Assembly: GCA_964449165.1 (NCBI GenBank)
Contig: CAYVAT010000019.1
Coordinates: 1 to 59,835 of the forward strand
Length of the DNA: 59,835 nt
Reading direction: 5' to 3'
Origin: CAYSCW01 sp964449165
GTDB taxonomy: Bacteria > Acidobacteriota > Aminicenantia > Aminicenantales > Aminicenantaceae
Below the pieces are notes generated by a model that was not told the DNA's origin, made no database searches, and saw nothing but the letters and a program-made list of their open reading frames with translations. A program made the translations under genes and the position numbers. The first letter of the stretch is position 1, and the number at the start of each line of letters is the position of its first letter. Shown in pieces: positions 26,390-34,506 of the stretch.

Positions 26390-27253
26390 TCATTCAAATT
26401 CTGCCAAAATCTTACTCAATGCATTGACATCTATGCTTAAATCCCCACGGATCAGAGGCCTCTCTCTATCCTGTAAGACAAGGGATTCATAAGTTGCTTT
26501 TTCTTCCTCATAAATCAGCCCAACAGGAAATTTACTCTTGTTGTCAATCAGCCATTTCCACGCCATCTTCTTATCCCGGGCATTATAACCGACATCCTGG
26601 TCTGGCCGAACAATGTGTTGCTTGTACCACTGGTAGGTATTTATTTTATTATGGGTTACACAGGGACTCAAAATCTCTATCAGGGAAAATCCTTTGTGTT
26701 CCAATCCTCTTTCTATCAAAGAAGCCAAATGAGAGGGCTCTCCAGAAAATCCACGAGCCACAAACGTCGCGCCAGCGGCAAGAGCCAGCCTGAGGCCATC
26801 GAGGGGACCCTCCTTGGATCCAAAGGGAGTAGAGATGGAGACATAACCTCTTTGACTGGTAGGAGATGTCTGCCCCTGAGTCAGAGCATAGACCTGGTTA
26901 TTCACCACAATATATGTGAGGTCCACATTGCGTCTTATGGCGTGCAAGAAATGATTCAGGCCGATCGAGTAGGCATCGCCATCCCCACTGATAACCACCA
27001 CCTCAAGACCAGGATTGGCAAGTTTGACTCCCGTGGCCACTGGCAAAGTTCTTCCATGGAGAGCATGAAAGCCATAGCATCTTAAATAGTTGTTGAACCT
27101 TCCGTGACAGCCGATTCCGGTGACGACGACTAATTGCTCTGGATCGAGGTCAACAGCCACAGCAGCCTTCTTGAAAGCTGTGAACAATCCGTATATACCG
27201 CATCCTTTACACCATATTGGATCGATAAGATTGTAATCTTTCTCCCTTCTCAT
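26390..27253 (-). CDS. korB: 2-oxoacid:ferredoxin oxidoreductase beta subunit (KorB-like)
   Basis: The beta subunit binds TPP and a [4Fe-4S] cluster for oxidative decarboxylation of 2-oxoacids, probably 2-oxoglutarate, coupled to ferredoxin. Cluster cysteines are visible in WCKGCG, GIGCHGR and LSPCVTHNK. The TPP motif is GDGDAYSIG followed by NNQVYALTQGQ. The 287-residue length fits two-subunit enzymes. Its ATG (27253) adjoins the korA stop. Substrate choice (2-oxoglutarate or another 2-oxoacid) cannot be settled by sequence alone. Confidence 0.92.
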   Translation of the reverse strand: MRREKDYNLIDPIWCKGCGIYGLFTAFKKAAVAVDLDPEQLVVVTGIGCHGRFNNYLRCYGFHALHGRTLPVATGVKLANPGLEVVVISGDGDAYSIGLNHFLHAIRRNVDLTYIVVNNQVYALTQGQTSPTSQRGYVSISTPFGSKEGPLDGLRLALAAGATFVARGFSGEPSHLASLIERGLEHKGFSLIEILSPCVTHNKINTYQWYKQHIVRPDQDVGYNARDKKMAWKWLIDNKSKFPVGLIYEEEKATYESLVLQDRERPLIRGDLSIDVNALSKILAEFE

Positions 27254-28993
27254 CTATAAAACCTTCTTCATTGCTGTGACAATGTCCAACGGCCGAAAGG
27301 CCAGACCGGAATAATCCAATATGCTGGTTATTCGAGGGAGATCGTCTATTTGACTGCGAAGCAACGAACTCAACTGACCGGAATAATTATTCTCTACCAC
27401 AAAGATTTTACTGCAAGTTGAGGCGAACGCCTGAACTTTTCGGGAAGGAAAAGGCCAGAGGGTTCTCATCTGGAGATATTTTGTCTGAACTCCCTCGCTT
27501 TGAAGTGTGTCCATGGCTTCCCGGATCGGCCCAAAAGTTGAACCAAAACCTATAATCCCCAACTCTGCTTTCCTGCTACCCCAAATCTTGGGGGGAATCA
27601 AATCTTTTGAAACGCTGCGCATCTTCTTCATTCTTTTCTTCATCATCCTGATTCTGTTCTCTGTTTCTTCCTCTCGGTATCCCTTCTCATCATGCTCGTT
27701 GCTCTCTACCATATGGATACCGTTCTTCATGGAGGGTATGACACGCGGTGAAACACCGTCAGTGGTGAATTCATACCTTTTGTATTCTTTTATCCTGAGC
27801 AACTCTTCCTGGGTGAGCAATTTCCCTCTCTCGATCTTGACCTGAGAGATGTCAAACCTCTCGATCGTTCTTACATTCTGACCATAATCCTGTTCGGTGA
27901 GAAGAATGACCGGAATCTGGTATTTTTCGGCCAGGTTAAAGGCTTTCACCGTGAACCAGAAGCACTCTTCCATGGTCCCGGGAGAAAGGACAATCCGGGG
28001 AAAATCTCCATGAGAGCCATGAACCCACAGGTTAAGATCAGATTGCTCATTCTTTGTAGGCATTCCCGTGGCAGGGCCGGCTCTCTGGACATGAACGATA
28101 ACAATGGGAATCTCTGTCATCCCTGCCAGACTCAACCCCTCCATCATCAATGAGCCTCCAGGCCCAGAAGTGGAGGTCATTGCCCTTACTCCGGCATAGG
28201 AAGCACCCAAAGCCATGTTGATGGCAGCCAGCTCATCCTCTGTCTGAACCACAAGGCCGTTGTATGAGGGGAAATGCTTAACCAACCACTGCCATATTTC
28301 CGATGCCGGGCAGATAGGATAGGCGGCAAAGAAGCGACACCCTGCAGATAAAGCCGCGAAGGCGATGGTTTCATCCCCTGAGATAAAAAGTCTGTCTGTG
28401 TCATTTTCTCTTTTCAATGGGTGTCTTTCTTCAGGCCCGACGATCTTCTCTGCTTGGTCACAACCCAGTTTCAATGCCTGAATGTTTTTCTGAACAATCT
28501 TTTCCCCCTTTTTTTTCAAGAAGGCTTTGGTGATAATCTCCTCCACTATAGAGGTTTCCAGGTCAAGGATATGGCAGAGGGCTCCCAAAGCAATCATATT
28601 TTTGAAGATTTCATCTCCAAAATGATCTCTGGCCAGCTTCCGCAGGGGAAATTTATGAAAGGTCTTTCCTCGGCGATCATAAGATGAGAGGCGAAGCACA
28701 TCCTCTCCATCGCAGAGAAGGACTCCTCTGTAATCCACTTTCTTAATATGTTTCATTACAGCCTGGCAATCAAAGGCGAGAAGGACATCAATACAATTCC
28801 CACGGCCATGGATTTTCTTTAAGCTGGCTCTTATTGTATAGTTAGTGGGTTCTCCCCTGATATTGGAAGGAAAATCCCTGTATGTGACGACTTCCCAGCC
28901 CTCTTTCTTAAGGATCTTTGCCAGCACATTTCCGGTGAATAAAACTCCATCGCCTGCTATTCCGGCAATCATCACTGAAATATCAAAAATCAT
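27254..28993 (-). CDS. korA: 2-oxoacid:ferredoxin oxidoreductase, fused gamma-alpha subunit (KorA-like)
   Basis: Residues 1 to about 185 form the gamma domain (IAGIAGDGVLFTGNVLAK, with the YRDFPSNIRGEPTNY loop), and the remainder the alpha domain with VVQTEDELAAINMALGASYAGVRAMTSTSGPGG. This fused form pairs with KorB in two-subunit enzymes. The alpha motif usually written YPITP reads YPICP here; the Thr helps bind the 2-oxoacid in related enzymes, so the Cys is unusual. No ferredoxin-type delta subunit is adjacent. It is the first gene behind the sigma-54 promoter at 29026-29041. Confidence 0.92.
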   Translation of the reverse strand: MIFDISVMIAGIAGDGVLFTGNVLAKILKKEGWEVVTYRDFPSNIRGEPTNYTIRASLKKIHGRGNCIDVLLAFDCQAVMKHIKKVDYRGVLLCDGEDVLRLSSYDRRGKTFHKFPLRKLARDHFGDEIFKNMIALGALCHILDLETSIVEEIITKAFLKKKGEKIVQKNIQALKLGCDQAEKIVGPEERHPLKRENDTDRLFISGDETIAFAALSAGCRFFAAYPICPASEIWQWLVKHFPSYNGLVVQTEDELAAINMALGASYAGVRAMTSTSGPGGSLMMEGLSLAGMTEIPIVIVHVQRAGPATGMPTKNEQSDLNLWVHGSHGDFPRIVLSPGTMEECFWFTVKAFNLAEKYQIPVILLTEQDYGQNVRTIERFDISQVKIERGKLLTQEELLRIKEYKRYEFTTDGVSPRVIPSMKNGIHMVESNEHDEKGYREEETENRIRMMKKRMKKMRSVSKDLIPPKIWGSRKAELGIIGFGSTFGPIREAMDTLQSEGVQTKYLQMRTLWPFPSRKVQAFASTCSKIFVVENNYSGQLSSLLRSQIDDLPRITSILDYSGLAFRPLDIVTAMKKVL

Positions 28994-29025
28994 ATCTGAC
29001 TCTTTTTATCACCTATAATGAAAAC

Positions 29026-29041
29026 AGCAATATTTATGCCA
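29026..29041 (-). promoter_or_regulatory. Sigma-54 (RpoN) promoter of the kor-nif operon
   Basis: The minus strand reads TGGCATAAATATTGCT: -24 GG and -12 GC with the exact 10-nt spacing of the sigma-54 consensus, and all key positions present. The start near 29015 lies 22 nt before korA. A short palindrome AGGT-C-ACCT at 29066-29074 could be an activator site. The adjacent gene upstream encodes a complete sigma-54 activator. Confidence 0.82.
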
Positions 29042-29143
29042 ACTCCCACATAGCTTTATTTTTTCAGGTCACCTCTGGAGATTTAAAAATGATCAAAAAA
29101 AACACCTCATTGACGACAGCTTCACACCGATATTTAGTTGGCG

Positions 29144-31171
29144 TTATGATAAGGAAAGGACTTTCGATTTCTTCACTCCCAGCTTTTTCATCCGGCTTTG
29201 TAAGGTGGTGGGTTTTAAGCCCAGGATAGAGGCTGCCCCTTTTGGCCCATATATGACTCCCTTAGTCTTCTCAAGGACATCCAGGATGTACTGTTTCTCA
29301 TATTCATGAAGAGGCAAAAATTCTGCCCTCGCCTTTGTCTCCGGAGCCTTGATGAAATATGCCTTGGGAATTTCCAGGTATTCTCTTCTAGAAATAATCA
29401 GGCTGTGTTCCAGGATATTCTGCAATTCTCTGACATTTCCCGGCCAGGAATATTCCTGGAAAAGCTTCATTGTTTCCTCTGGGATCTTGCTGATTTTTTT
29501 TCCCAGTTTTCTTCCGTAAATTTCAAGAAAATAGGCCATAAGAAGTGGAATATCCTCTTTCCTTTCCCTGAGCGGTGCTATTTCTATGGGAAATACATCC
29601 AGACGGAAGAACAGATCCTTACGGAATTTTTTCTCCTTGACTAAAAGCGCCAGGTCTCTGTTTGTGGCTGCGATCAATCGGACATCGATCTTTATGGTCT
29701 TTGAGCTGCCCACTCTTTCAAATTCTCCATCCTGAAGAACGCGGAGAAGCATGGCCTGTGTTTCGAGCGGCAAGTCCCCTATCTCATCCAGAAAGATGGT
29801 GGCTTTATCTGCATACTCGAAGCGACCGATTCTCATCTGGATCGCTCCGGTAAAAGCGCCTTTCTCATGACCAAATAGCTCCGAAGTGATCAATCCTTCT
29901 GATAAGGCTGCACAGTTAACCTTGACCAGTATCCTGTCTTTCCTGTGGCTGAGCTCATGGATGTAGCGGGCAACCAATTCTTTCCCTGTCCCAGTCTCTC
30001 CTTTTATGAGGACCGTGGTGTCTGCAGGAGCGACCTGCTGTATGGCTCGTTTCACCTGCTTGATAGCAGGACTTGTGCCGATCATCTCTTCGAATGGATA
30101 CTCTGCTTTGATTTCGTCCTTGAGGACGAGAACTTCCTGATAATATCTGTTTTTCAAGGACTCAGCTCTTGCCTTACTGAATCTCTCTTCTTCTAAGCGT
30201 ATGCTATCAGTGATGTCTCGAAACGTTCCCCGATAGCCGATAATCCGTGCCTTCTCGTCTGTGAGAGAGGACAAAGAAAACTCCAGGTATTTTTTCTCCT
30301 TTCCCAGGGCCAAGAAGAGAGTGTGGTTTCTCATGTGTTTTTGTCGGTCAATCGCTTCTATGAGTTCATCCCATTCCTTTCGTTCAATGTTCAGGTCGCT
30401 AATTTTGATCTCGTCAGCCAGCAGCTTCTTTGCCGAGGGGTAGCCTAAGATCTTAGCCCCTTGATCATTGATCTGCAAAAAACTGCCTTTTGTATCAAGC
30501 TCCAGGATGCCGATGGAAGTCGAATTGAATAAATCCATGAGTTTCTGCTTGGACTCATTCAACTCTGTATAGAGTCGAGCATTCTGGATGGCAATCCCTA
30601 TCTGTGCTGTAATTTTCTCCAGAAACTGGATTTTTTTAAGAGGAAAAAGATTCTTTTTCTCATCTGAAAGATAGAGCTCTGCTATGACCTTACCTTTTAA
30701 CCTGATGGGAATAATAGCTAAGGAGTGATACCCTTTTTCTGCGCAGAAACCCCTTATCGCCCTCTCAGAAATTTTTGGATATTTAGTCTCAATTTCATCC
30801 ATCAGGCTGGGCAATGAATTGGTAAAAAGAGAGCCGTGTTCACTGATAAAAGGAAGTGATCTGTCCACCTCCCCGCTTGCTACATACCCACAGAGACAAT
30901 CCTTCATGGTGATCCAATGTTCAGACTCCAAAAATTCTTTATTCAACCCAGAGTGTGCGTAGAAAGGGATATTCCCTTTGGAATCGATAAGCCTGATGGC
31001 AAGATGGTGACAACCAGTAATTTTCTTTAAAATAGAGAGAATTTCTTTAAGAGCTGTTTTCAGGTCCGCAAGCTGGGTAATCTTTTCAGAGATAAGGGAG
31101 AAAAACTCAAACCTCTTGGTCGTGTCATAGTAGAAGTCATCCACCGTTTCTAAATCCGGTTTATTTCTCAT
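29144..31171 (-). CDS. Sigma-54-dependent transcriptional activator (GAF-PAS-AAA+-HTH)
   Basis: The 675-residue protein has an N-terminal GAF-like domain (about 20-205, with CGYVASGEVDRSLPF), a PAS domain (about 210-325, GILELDTKGSFLQINDQG), an AAA+ domain with GETGTGKELVAR, the sigma-54 contact loop GAFTGA (about 437-442), Walker B FLDEIGD and the arginine-finger segment FRKDLFFRL, and a C-terminal Fis-type helix-turn-helix (GAASILGLKPTTLQSRMKKLG). All residues for open-complex formation are present. The signal is unknown; GAF/PAS suggests a small molecule or redox cue. It is the best candidate activator of the kor-nif operon just downstream. Confidence 0.93.
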   Translation of the reverse strand: MRNKPDLETVDDFYYDTTKRFEFFSLISEKITQLADLKTALKEILSILKKITGCHHLAIRLIDSKGNIPFYAHSGLNKEFLESEHWITMKDCLCGYVASGEVDRSLPFISEHGSLFTNSLPSLMDEIETKYPKISERAIRGFCAEKGYHSLAIIPIRLKGKVIAELYLSDEKKNLFPLKKIQFLEKITAQIGIAIQNARLYTELNESKQKLMDLFNSTSIGILELDTKGSFLQINDQGAKILGYPSAKKLLADEIKISDLNIERKEWDELIEAIDRQKHMRNHTLFLALGKEKKYLEFSLSSLTDEKARIIGYRGTFRDITDSIRLEEERFSKARAESLKNRYYQEVLVLKDEIKAEYPFEEMIGTSPAIKQVKRAIQQVAPADTTVLIKGETGTGKELVARYIHELSHRKDRILVKVNCAALSEGLITSELFGHEKGAFTGAIQMRIGRFEYADKATIFLDEIGDLPLETQAMLLRVLQDGEFERVGSSKTIKIDVRLIAATNRDLALLVKEKKFRKDLFFRLDVFPIEIAPLRERKEDIPLLMAYFLEIYGRKLGKKISKIPEETMKLFQEYSWPGNVRELQNILEHSLIISRREYLEIPKAYFIKAPETKARAEFLPLHEYEKQYILDVLEKTKGVIYGPKGAASILGLKPTTLQSRMKKLGVKKSKVLSLS

Positions 31172-31216
31172 AGTTATCTCGGTACAGAAGCGCAGAAAGC
31201 TTAGCCCCCTTAAATC

Positions 31217-31233
31217 TCTATCATAATCATAGA
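31217..31233. promoter_or_regulatory. Near-perfect 17-bp palindrome upstream of the sigma-54 activator
   Basis: TCTATCATAATCATAGA is symmetric at seven of eight positions around its centre and lies about 46 nt upstream of the activator ATG, beside a run of nine A/T bases. An operator, possibly autoregulatory, is inferred. The rest of 31172-31361 shows a second small palindrome at 31274-31284 and no gene. Confidence 0.4.
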
Positions 31234-31361
31234 TTTTTTTTTCTGAAAATCGGGAACGTCTTCCCTCTTAAAGGCAACAGTTGCTGAACCTGTAGATGTT
31301 CTTTAACTCTTTTGAACGTGTCAGAGATTTCCTTTAAAGTCAGAAAAACAGCTATAAACCG

Positions 31362-31598
31362 TCAGGCCGCCTTCCTTGCTCTCTTCTTCGTCATCGGCTT
31401 ACCACAGCAGACAAAAATATGTTCTTCTGCACATCCACAAACTCTATCTACTATGACTCTATATCCACATACGCTGCATTCATAGGCTTGTCCTTTTTTA
31501 ACCCTGGTGGTCTTTTTCTTGGCTGGAGCTTTCTTGGCAGCTTTCTTCTTTGTTTTGGCTTTAGCAGCTGTTTTCCTTGTGGCTTTCTTTGCAGGCAT
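31362..31598 (-). CDS. Lysine-rich (histone H1-like) tail fused to a desulforedoxin-like zinc/iron motif
   Basis: Residues 1-36 are almost only Lys, Ala, Thr and Arg, like histone H1 or AlgP tails, expected to bind DNA or RNA non-specifically. Residues 38-70 form a small metal-binding motif: YECSVCGYRV then VCCGKPM, with Cys41/44 and Cys64/65, the spacing of desulforedoxin-type FeS4 or zinc sites; Cys54 and Cys56 are extra. GGAGGT lies 5 nt before the ATG. It is a monocistronic gene behind the promoter at 31641-31669. A nucleoid-associated or metal-sensing role is conceivable; the function is unknown. Confidence 0.8.
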   Translation of the reverse strand: MPAKKATRKTAAKAKTKKKAAKKAPAKKKTTRVKKGQAYECSVCGYRVIVDRVCGCAEEHIFVCCGKPMTKKRARKAA

Positions 31599-31640
31599 TC
31601 AATACCTCCGATATAAAATCACTCTTTCGTGTGATTATTA

Positions 31641-31669
31641 TTTTTATCACTTAAGTAACCTTAAGTCAA
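31641..31669 (-). promoter_or_regulatory. Promoter of the lysine-rich metal protein gene
   Basis: TTGACT (31664-31669), 17 bp, TAAAAA (31641-31646) on the minus strand. The spacer holds ACTTAAG repeats. The promoter abuts repeat copy C0. Confidence 0.5.
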
Positions 31670-31681
31670 TAATCCCAAGGC

Positions 31682-31703
31682 GAGGATGGAGAAGAACCGA
31701 CGC
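31682..31703 (+). repeat. Palindromic repeat element, truncated copy C0
   Basis: Only the right arm of the element is left (GAGGATGGA then GAACCGACGC). The following spacer (31704-31727) is related to the spacer between copies A and B, so C0 and C form the same tandem layout as A and B, with C0 having lost its left half. Confidence 0.65.
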
Positions 31704-31727
31704 TTTTATTCAGATCATCACAATTAG

Positions 31728-31803
31728 GCGGCGATTCCTCTCCATCCGAAGCCCATAGTGGAAGGGTGGGAGGGTCTTGGCAAGGACGGAAAGGAATCGA
31801 CGC
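31728..31803 (+). repeat. Palindromic repeat element, copy C
   Basis: Left arm 31728-31747 pairs with right arm 31784-31803 over about 17 of 20 positions. The outer arm CGATTCC/GGAATCG resembles copy A while the 40-base core 31741-31780 is identical to copy B. The copy lies between the divergent-facing end of alr and the lysine-rich gene promoter, just downstream of the alr stop. Confidence 0.8.
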
Positions 31804-31813
31804 AAACGCAAGC

Positions 31814-32956
31814 TTATACAACAATCCTAGGTAAATGAGGATTGATTCCCGAGACGATTTCATAATTGATGGTTCCTACCAAAGAAGCCAGATAATCTGC
31901 GGATATGACTTCATCTTGATCTCTTCCTATAAGAACAGCTTCCTCCTCCAGTTTGACCTCAGGAATATCTGTGATATCAACCATGATAAAATTCATAGCC
32001 ACTCTACCCCTCAAAAGTGCCCGTTCTCCTCTGATCAACACATAGGAAGAATTGGAAAGCCCTCGTCTGTACCCATCCGAATAGCCCACAGGGAGCACAG
32101 CAAGAAGGGTGTCCCTGTTTGTACGGTAGGTACATCCGTAGCCGATAAAAGATCCCTTGGGAACCCTTTTGATCTGAGCTACTCTTGTTTTCCATGAAAG
32201 GACAGGCTTTAAAAGGAAATGACGTTTTTGGAGCAGACTGGAAAGGTATGTCTCTTTCGACGGCCAGAGTCCATACATCCCTATTCCTACCCGAACCAAG
32301 TCAAAATACGTCTCAGGAAAAAGAATAGCCGAAGCCGTGCAGGACATATGCTTAACGGGGACATTCACTCCTTCTTTTCTCAAAGTCTCCAACATGCGGT
32401 GGAAATTCTCCAGTTGTCCTTTTGCGTAGGAATGATCGGTTGTGTCCTCGATATTGGCAAAATGAGAAGATATCCCTTCAATAACCAACTGAGGATATTC
32501 CTGGATCTTCTTCACCAGGGGTAGAAATTCTTCCTCCCTGATTCCCTGGCGATAAGTTCCTGTCTCAACCTTGAGATGAAGGTAAACTTTCTTGCGGAGA
32601 CGGCGAGAAACAGCGGCCAATCGCTCCACAGATTCAAAATTGTAGACAGTGCATTTCAGGTCATGAATGACTGACTCTTCCAAGCCATGGAGAGGAACAT
32701 AGCCGATTATCAATACCGGACATCGGATTCCCTCTTGACGAAGCAAGAGGCCCTCCTCCAGAGAAGTAACGCCCAGCCAATCCACATCTGCCTGCAGTGC
32801 GACTGTCGAGACTTCCAGAATGCCATGGCCGTAGGCATTCGCTTTAACAACGGCCAGAAGCTTTCTCTCCTTTCCTATAAACTTCCGGAATTGGCTCAGA
32901 TTATGGACGAGAGCTCGCCGATCAATCTCAATCCACTGCAGAATATTTTTCTTCAT
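31814..32956 (-). CDS. alr: Alanine racemase
   Basis: This PLP enzyme makes D-alanine for peptidoglycan. The PLP Lys38 is in AVVKANAYGHG; the catalytic Tyr region is GSFIGYGCTYRT, followed by LPVGYSDGYRR. The usual M-D near the C-terminus reads M-N in GRVAMNFIMVDI. The 380-residue length is normal. AAGGAG lies 9 nt before the ATG. It is downstream of purA on the same strand, with a 136-nt gap, and is followed by repeat copy C. Confidence 0.96.
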   Translation of the reverse strand: MKKNILQWIEIDRRALVHNLSQFRKFIGKERKLLAVVKANAYGHGILEVSTVALQADVDWLGVTSLEEGLLLRQEGIRCPVLIIGYVPLHGLEESVIHDLKCTVYNFESVERLAAVSRRLRKKVYLHLKVETGTYRQGIREEEFLPLVKKIQEYPQLVIEGISSHFANIEDTTDHSYAKGQLENFHRMLETLRKEGVNVPVKHMSCTASAILFPETYFDLVRVGIGMYGLWPSKETYLSSLLQKRHFLLKPVLSWKTRVAQIKRVPKGSFIGYGCTYRTNRDTLLAVLPVGYSDGYRRGLSNSSYVLIRGERALLRGRVAMNFIMVDITDIPEVKLEEEAVLIGRDQDEVISADYLASLVGTINYEIVSGINPHLPRIVV

Positions 32957-33092
32957 GGCTTCGACTCCTTATTTTGAATCTTTATTCCCCATTCATCTCC
33001 GAACCTGAATCCCCAGAAACCATGCCTCTAATAAAAAGAAAACAAGGAAATTTTGTTATCGAGTTTTCTGAATGGATAATCCCTGAATGAGG

Positions 33093-34415
33093 TTACATCT
33101 CGGCGTAGACCTTCTCGAGATCAATCCATTCTTTAAGCTCATCCTCTCTAAGGATAGTCTCCCTTCTCTCCATTCCCGTGGACACAATCCCTACCTTTGC
33201 TTGGATGAGGTCTTCTATGAGCTTGACATAATCTTTGAAGGCCGTGGGGAAAGAGGAAAAATCCTTTATTTTACGGATAGGCTCCTTCCAGCCCTTCACG
33301 CTCTTGTAATGAGGAACCACTTCACTCAAAATCCAGCTCTCAGTGGGAAAATGGCGGATGATATCTCCTCTGTAATGGTATCCTACACAGACCTTGAGTT
33401 CGTCGAGTTCATCAAGCACGTCAGGTTTGGTTAGGGCAATTGTCCCAATCCCGTTCACCCGGCAGGAGTAAGAGACGGCCACAGCATCAAACCATCCACA
33501 CCTTCGGGGACGGCCAGTAGTAGCTCCATACTCATTTCCTCTTTCCAGGATAAGCTTGCCCTTCTTATCATCAATTTCTGTCGGGAAGGGGCCCTCTCCT
33601 ACTCTCGTGGTGTAAGCCTTGGTCACGCCTAAAACTCCGTGAATTTTGTCAGGGCCGACTCCCAGCCCAGTACATACACCCCCAACAGTAGAATTAGATG
33701 AAGTCACATAAGGATAGGTTCCGTGGTCGATATCGAGGAGTGTCCCCTGGGCTCCTTCGAAAAGAATGCGTTTTCCTTGCTTGATTTTCTCATCCAGGAG
33801 CAAGGATACGTCCTTAATGTATTTTTTTATCTTGGAGGCAAAGCCTCTGTATTCATCAAAAATGGACAGAGGATCAAGGGGATGGATCTTAAAGGAAGCA
33901 AAATAAATGTTCTTCTCCTTAACATTATCCTCAATTTTCTCCTTAAGGACCGCCAGATTCAGAAGATCGCCGGCTTTGATTCCTTGCCTGCCCGCCTTGT
34001 CTTCATAACAGGGACCAATTCCCCGCAGCGTAGTTCCGATTCTCTTGGCACCTTTTCTCTCCTCGCTCTGGCTCTCCTGCTGGGAATGGTAGGGAAGGAT
34101 CAGATGAGCATCCTTGCTGATAACGATATTCTCATTCACCTCCACGCCGTATTCCCTCAGTGTTTCAAGCTCTTCCAGAAAAGACTGAGGATGAATAACC
34201 ACGCCGTTTCCGATGACACAGAGCTTCCCAGAATGGAGAATACCTGATGGGATGAGATGCAGGATGATCTTTCTGTTGTTAACCATGACAGTATGCCCTG
34301 CATTATGTCCCCCCTGATAACGTGCGACTATATCGAAAGAAGGGGTCAGGAGGTCGATGATTTTTCCCTTACCCTCATCGCCCCATTGGGTCCCGACAAC
34401 AAGCAAATTAGCCAT
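33093..34415 (-). CDS. purA: Adenylosuccinate synthetase
   Basis: PurA joins IMP and aspartate with GTP to give adenylosuccinate. The N-terminus MANLLVVGTQWGDEGKGK carries the GTP-binding loop; other motifs are RYQGGHNAGHTV, GIGPCYEDK and the C-terminal GRPRRCGWFDAVAV. I chose ATG 34415, the family start; a TTG at 34427 adds four residues. There is no Shine-Dalgarno site before this ATG. The 440 residues are typical. It is far from the main pur block and has its own upstream region with a palindrome at 34441-34453. Confidence 0.96.
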   Translation of the reverse strand: MANLLVVGTQWGDEGKGKIIDLLTPSFDIVARYQGGHNAGHTVMVNNRKIILHLIPSGILHSGKLCVIGNGVVIHPQSFLEELETLREYGVEVNENIVISKDAHLILPYHSQQESQSEERKGAKRIGTTLRGIGPCYEDKAGRQGIKAGDLLNLAVLKEKIEDNVKEKNIYFASFKIHPLDPLSIFDEYRGFASKIKKYIKDVSLLLDEKIKQGKRILFEGAQGTLLDIDHGTYPYVTSSNSTVGGVCTGLGVGPDKIHGVLGVTKAYTTRVGEGPFPTEIDDKKGKLILERGNEYGATTGRPRRCGWFDAVAVSYSCRVNGIGTIALTKPDVLDELDELKVCVGYHYRGDIIRHFPTESWILSEVVPHYKSVKGWKEPIRKIKDFSSFPTAFKDYVKLIEDLIQAKVGIVSTGMERRETILREDELKEWIDLEKVYAEM

Positions 34416-34440
34416 AAGAATACTCAATAGATATAATTTG

Positions 34441-34453
34441 TCTCTTTAAGAGA
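34441..34453. promoter_or_regulatory. Palindrome upstream of purA
   Basis: TCTCTT-T-AAGAGA is a perfect 6-bp inverted repeat around one base, 25 nt upstream of the purA start. It could be a repressor site. No convincing -35/-10 pair was found around it. Confidence 0.4.
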
Positions 34454-34506
34454 AGGTAGATCTTTTTGCCAGAGAATTTTATCAGAAGCCCCATCCTAAA
34501 ACAAGG

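Noticed and set aside
29090..29143. Intrinsic terminator after the sigma-54 activator at the run of A bases
   Set aside because: A T-run exists on the transcribed strand but no convincing stem precedes it.
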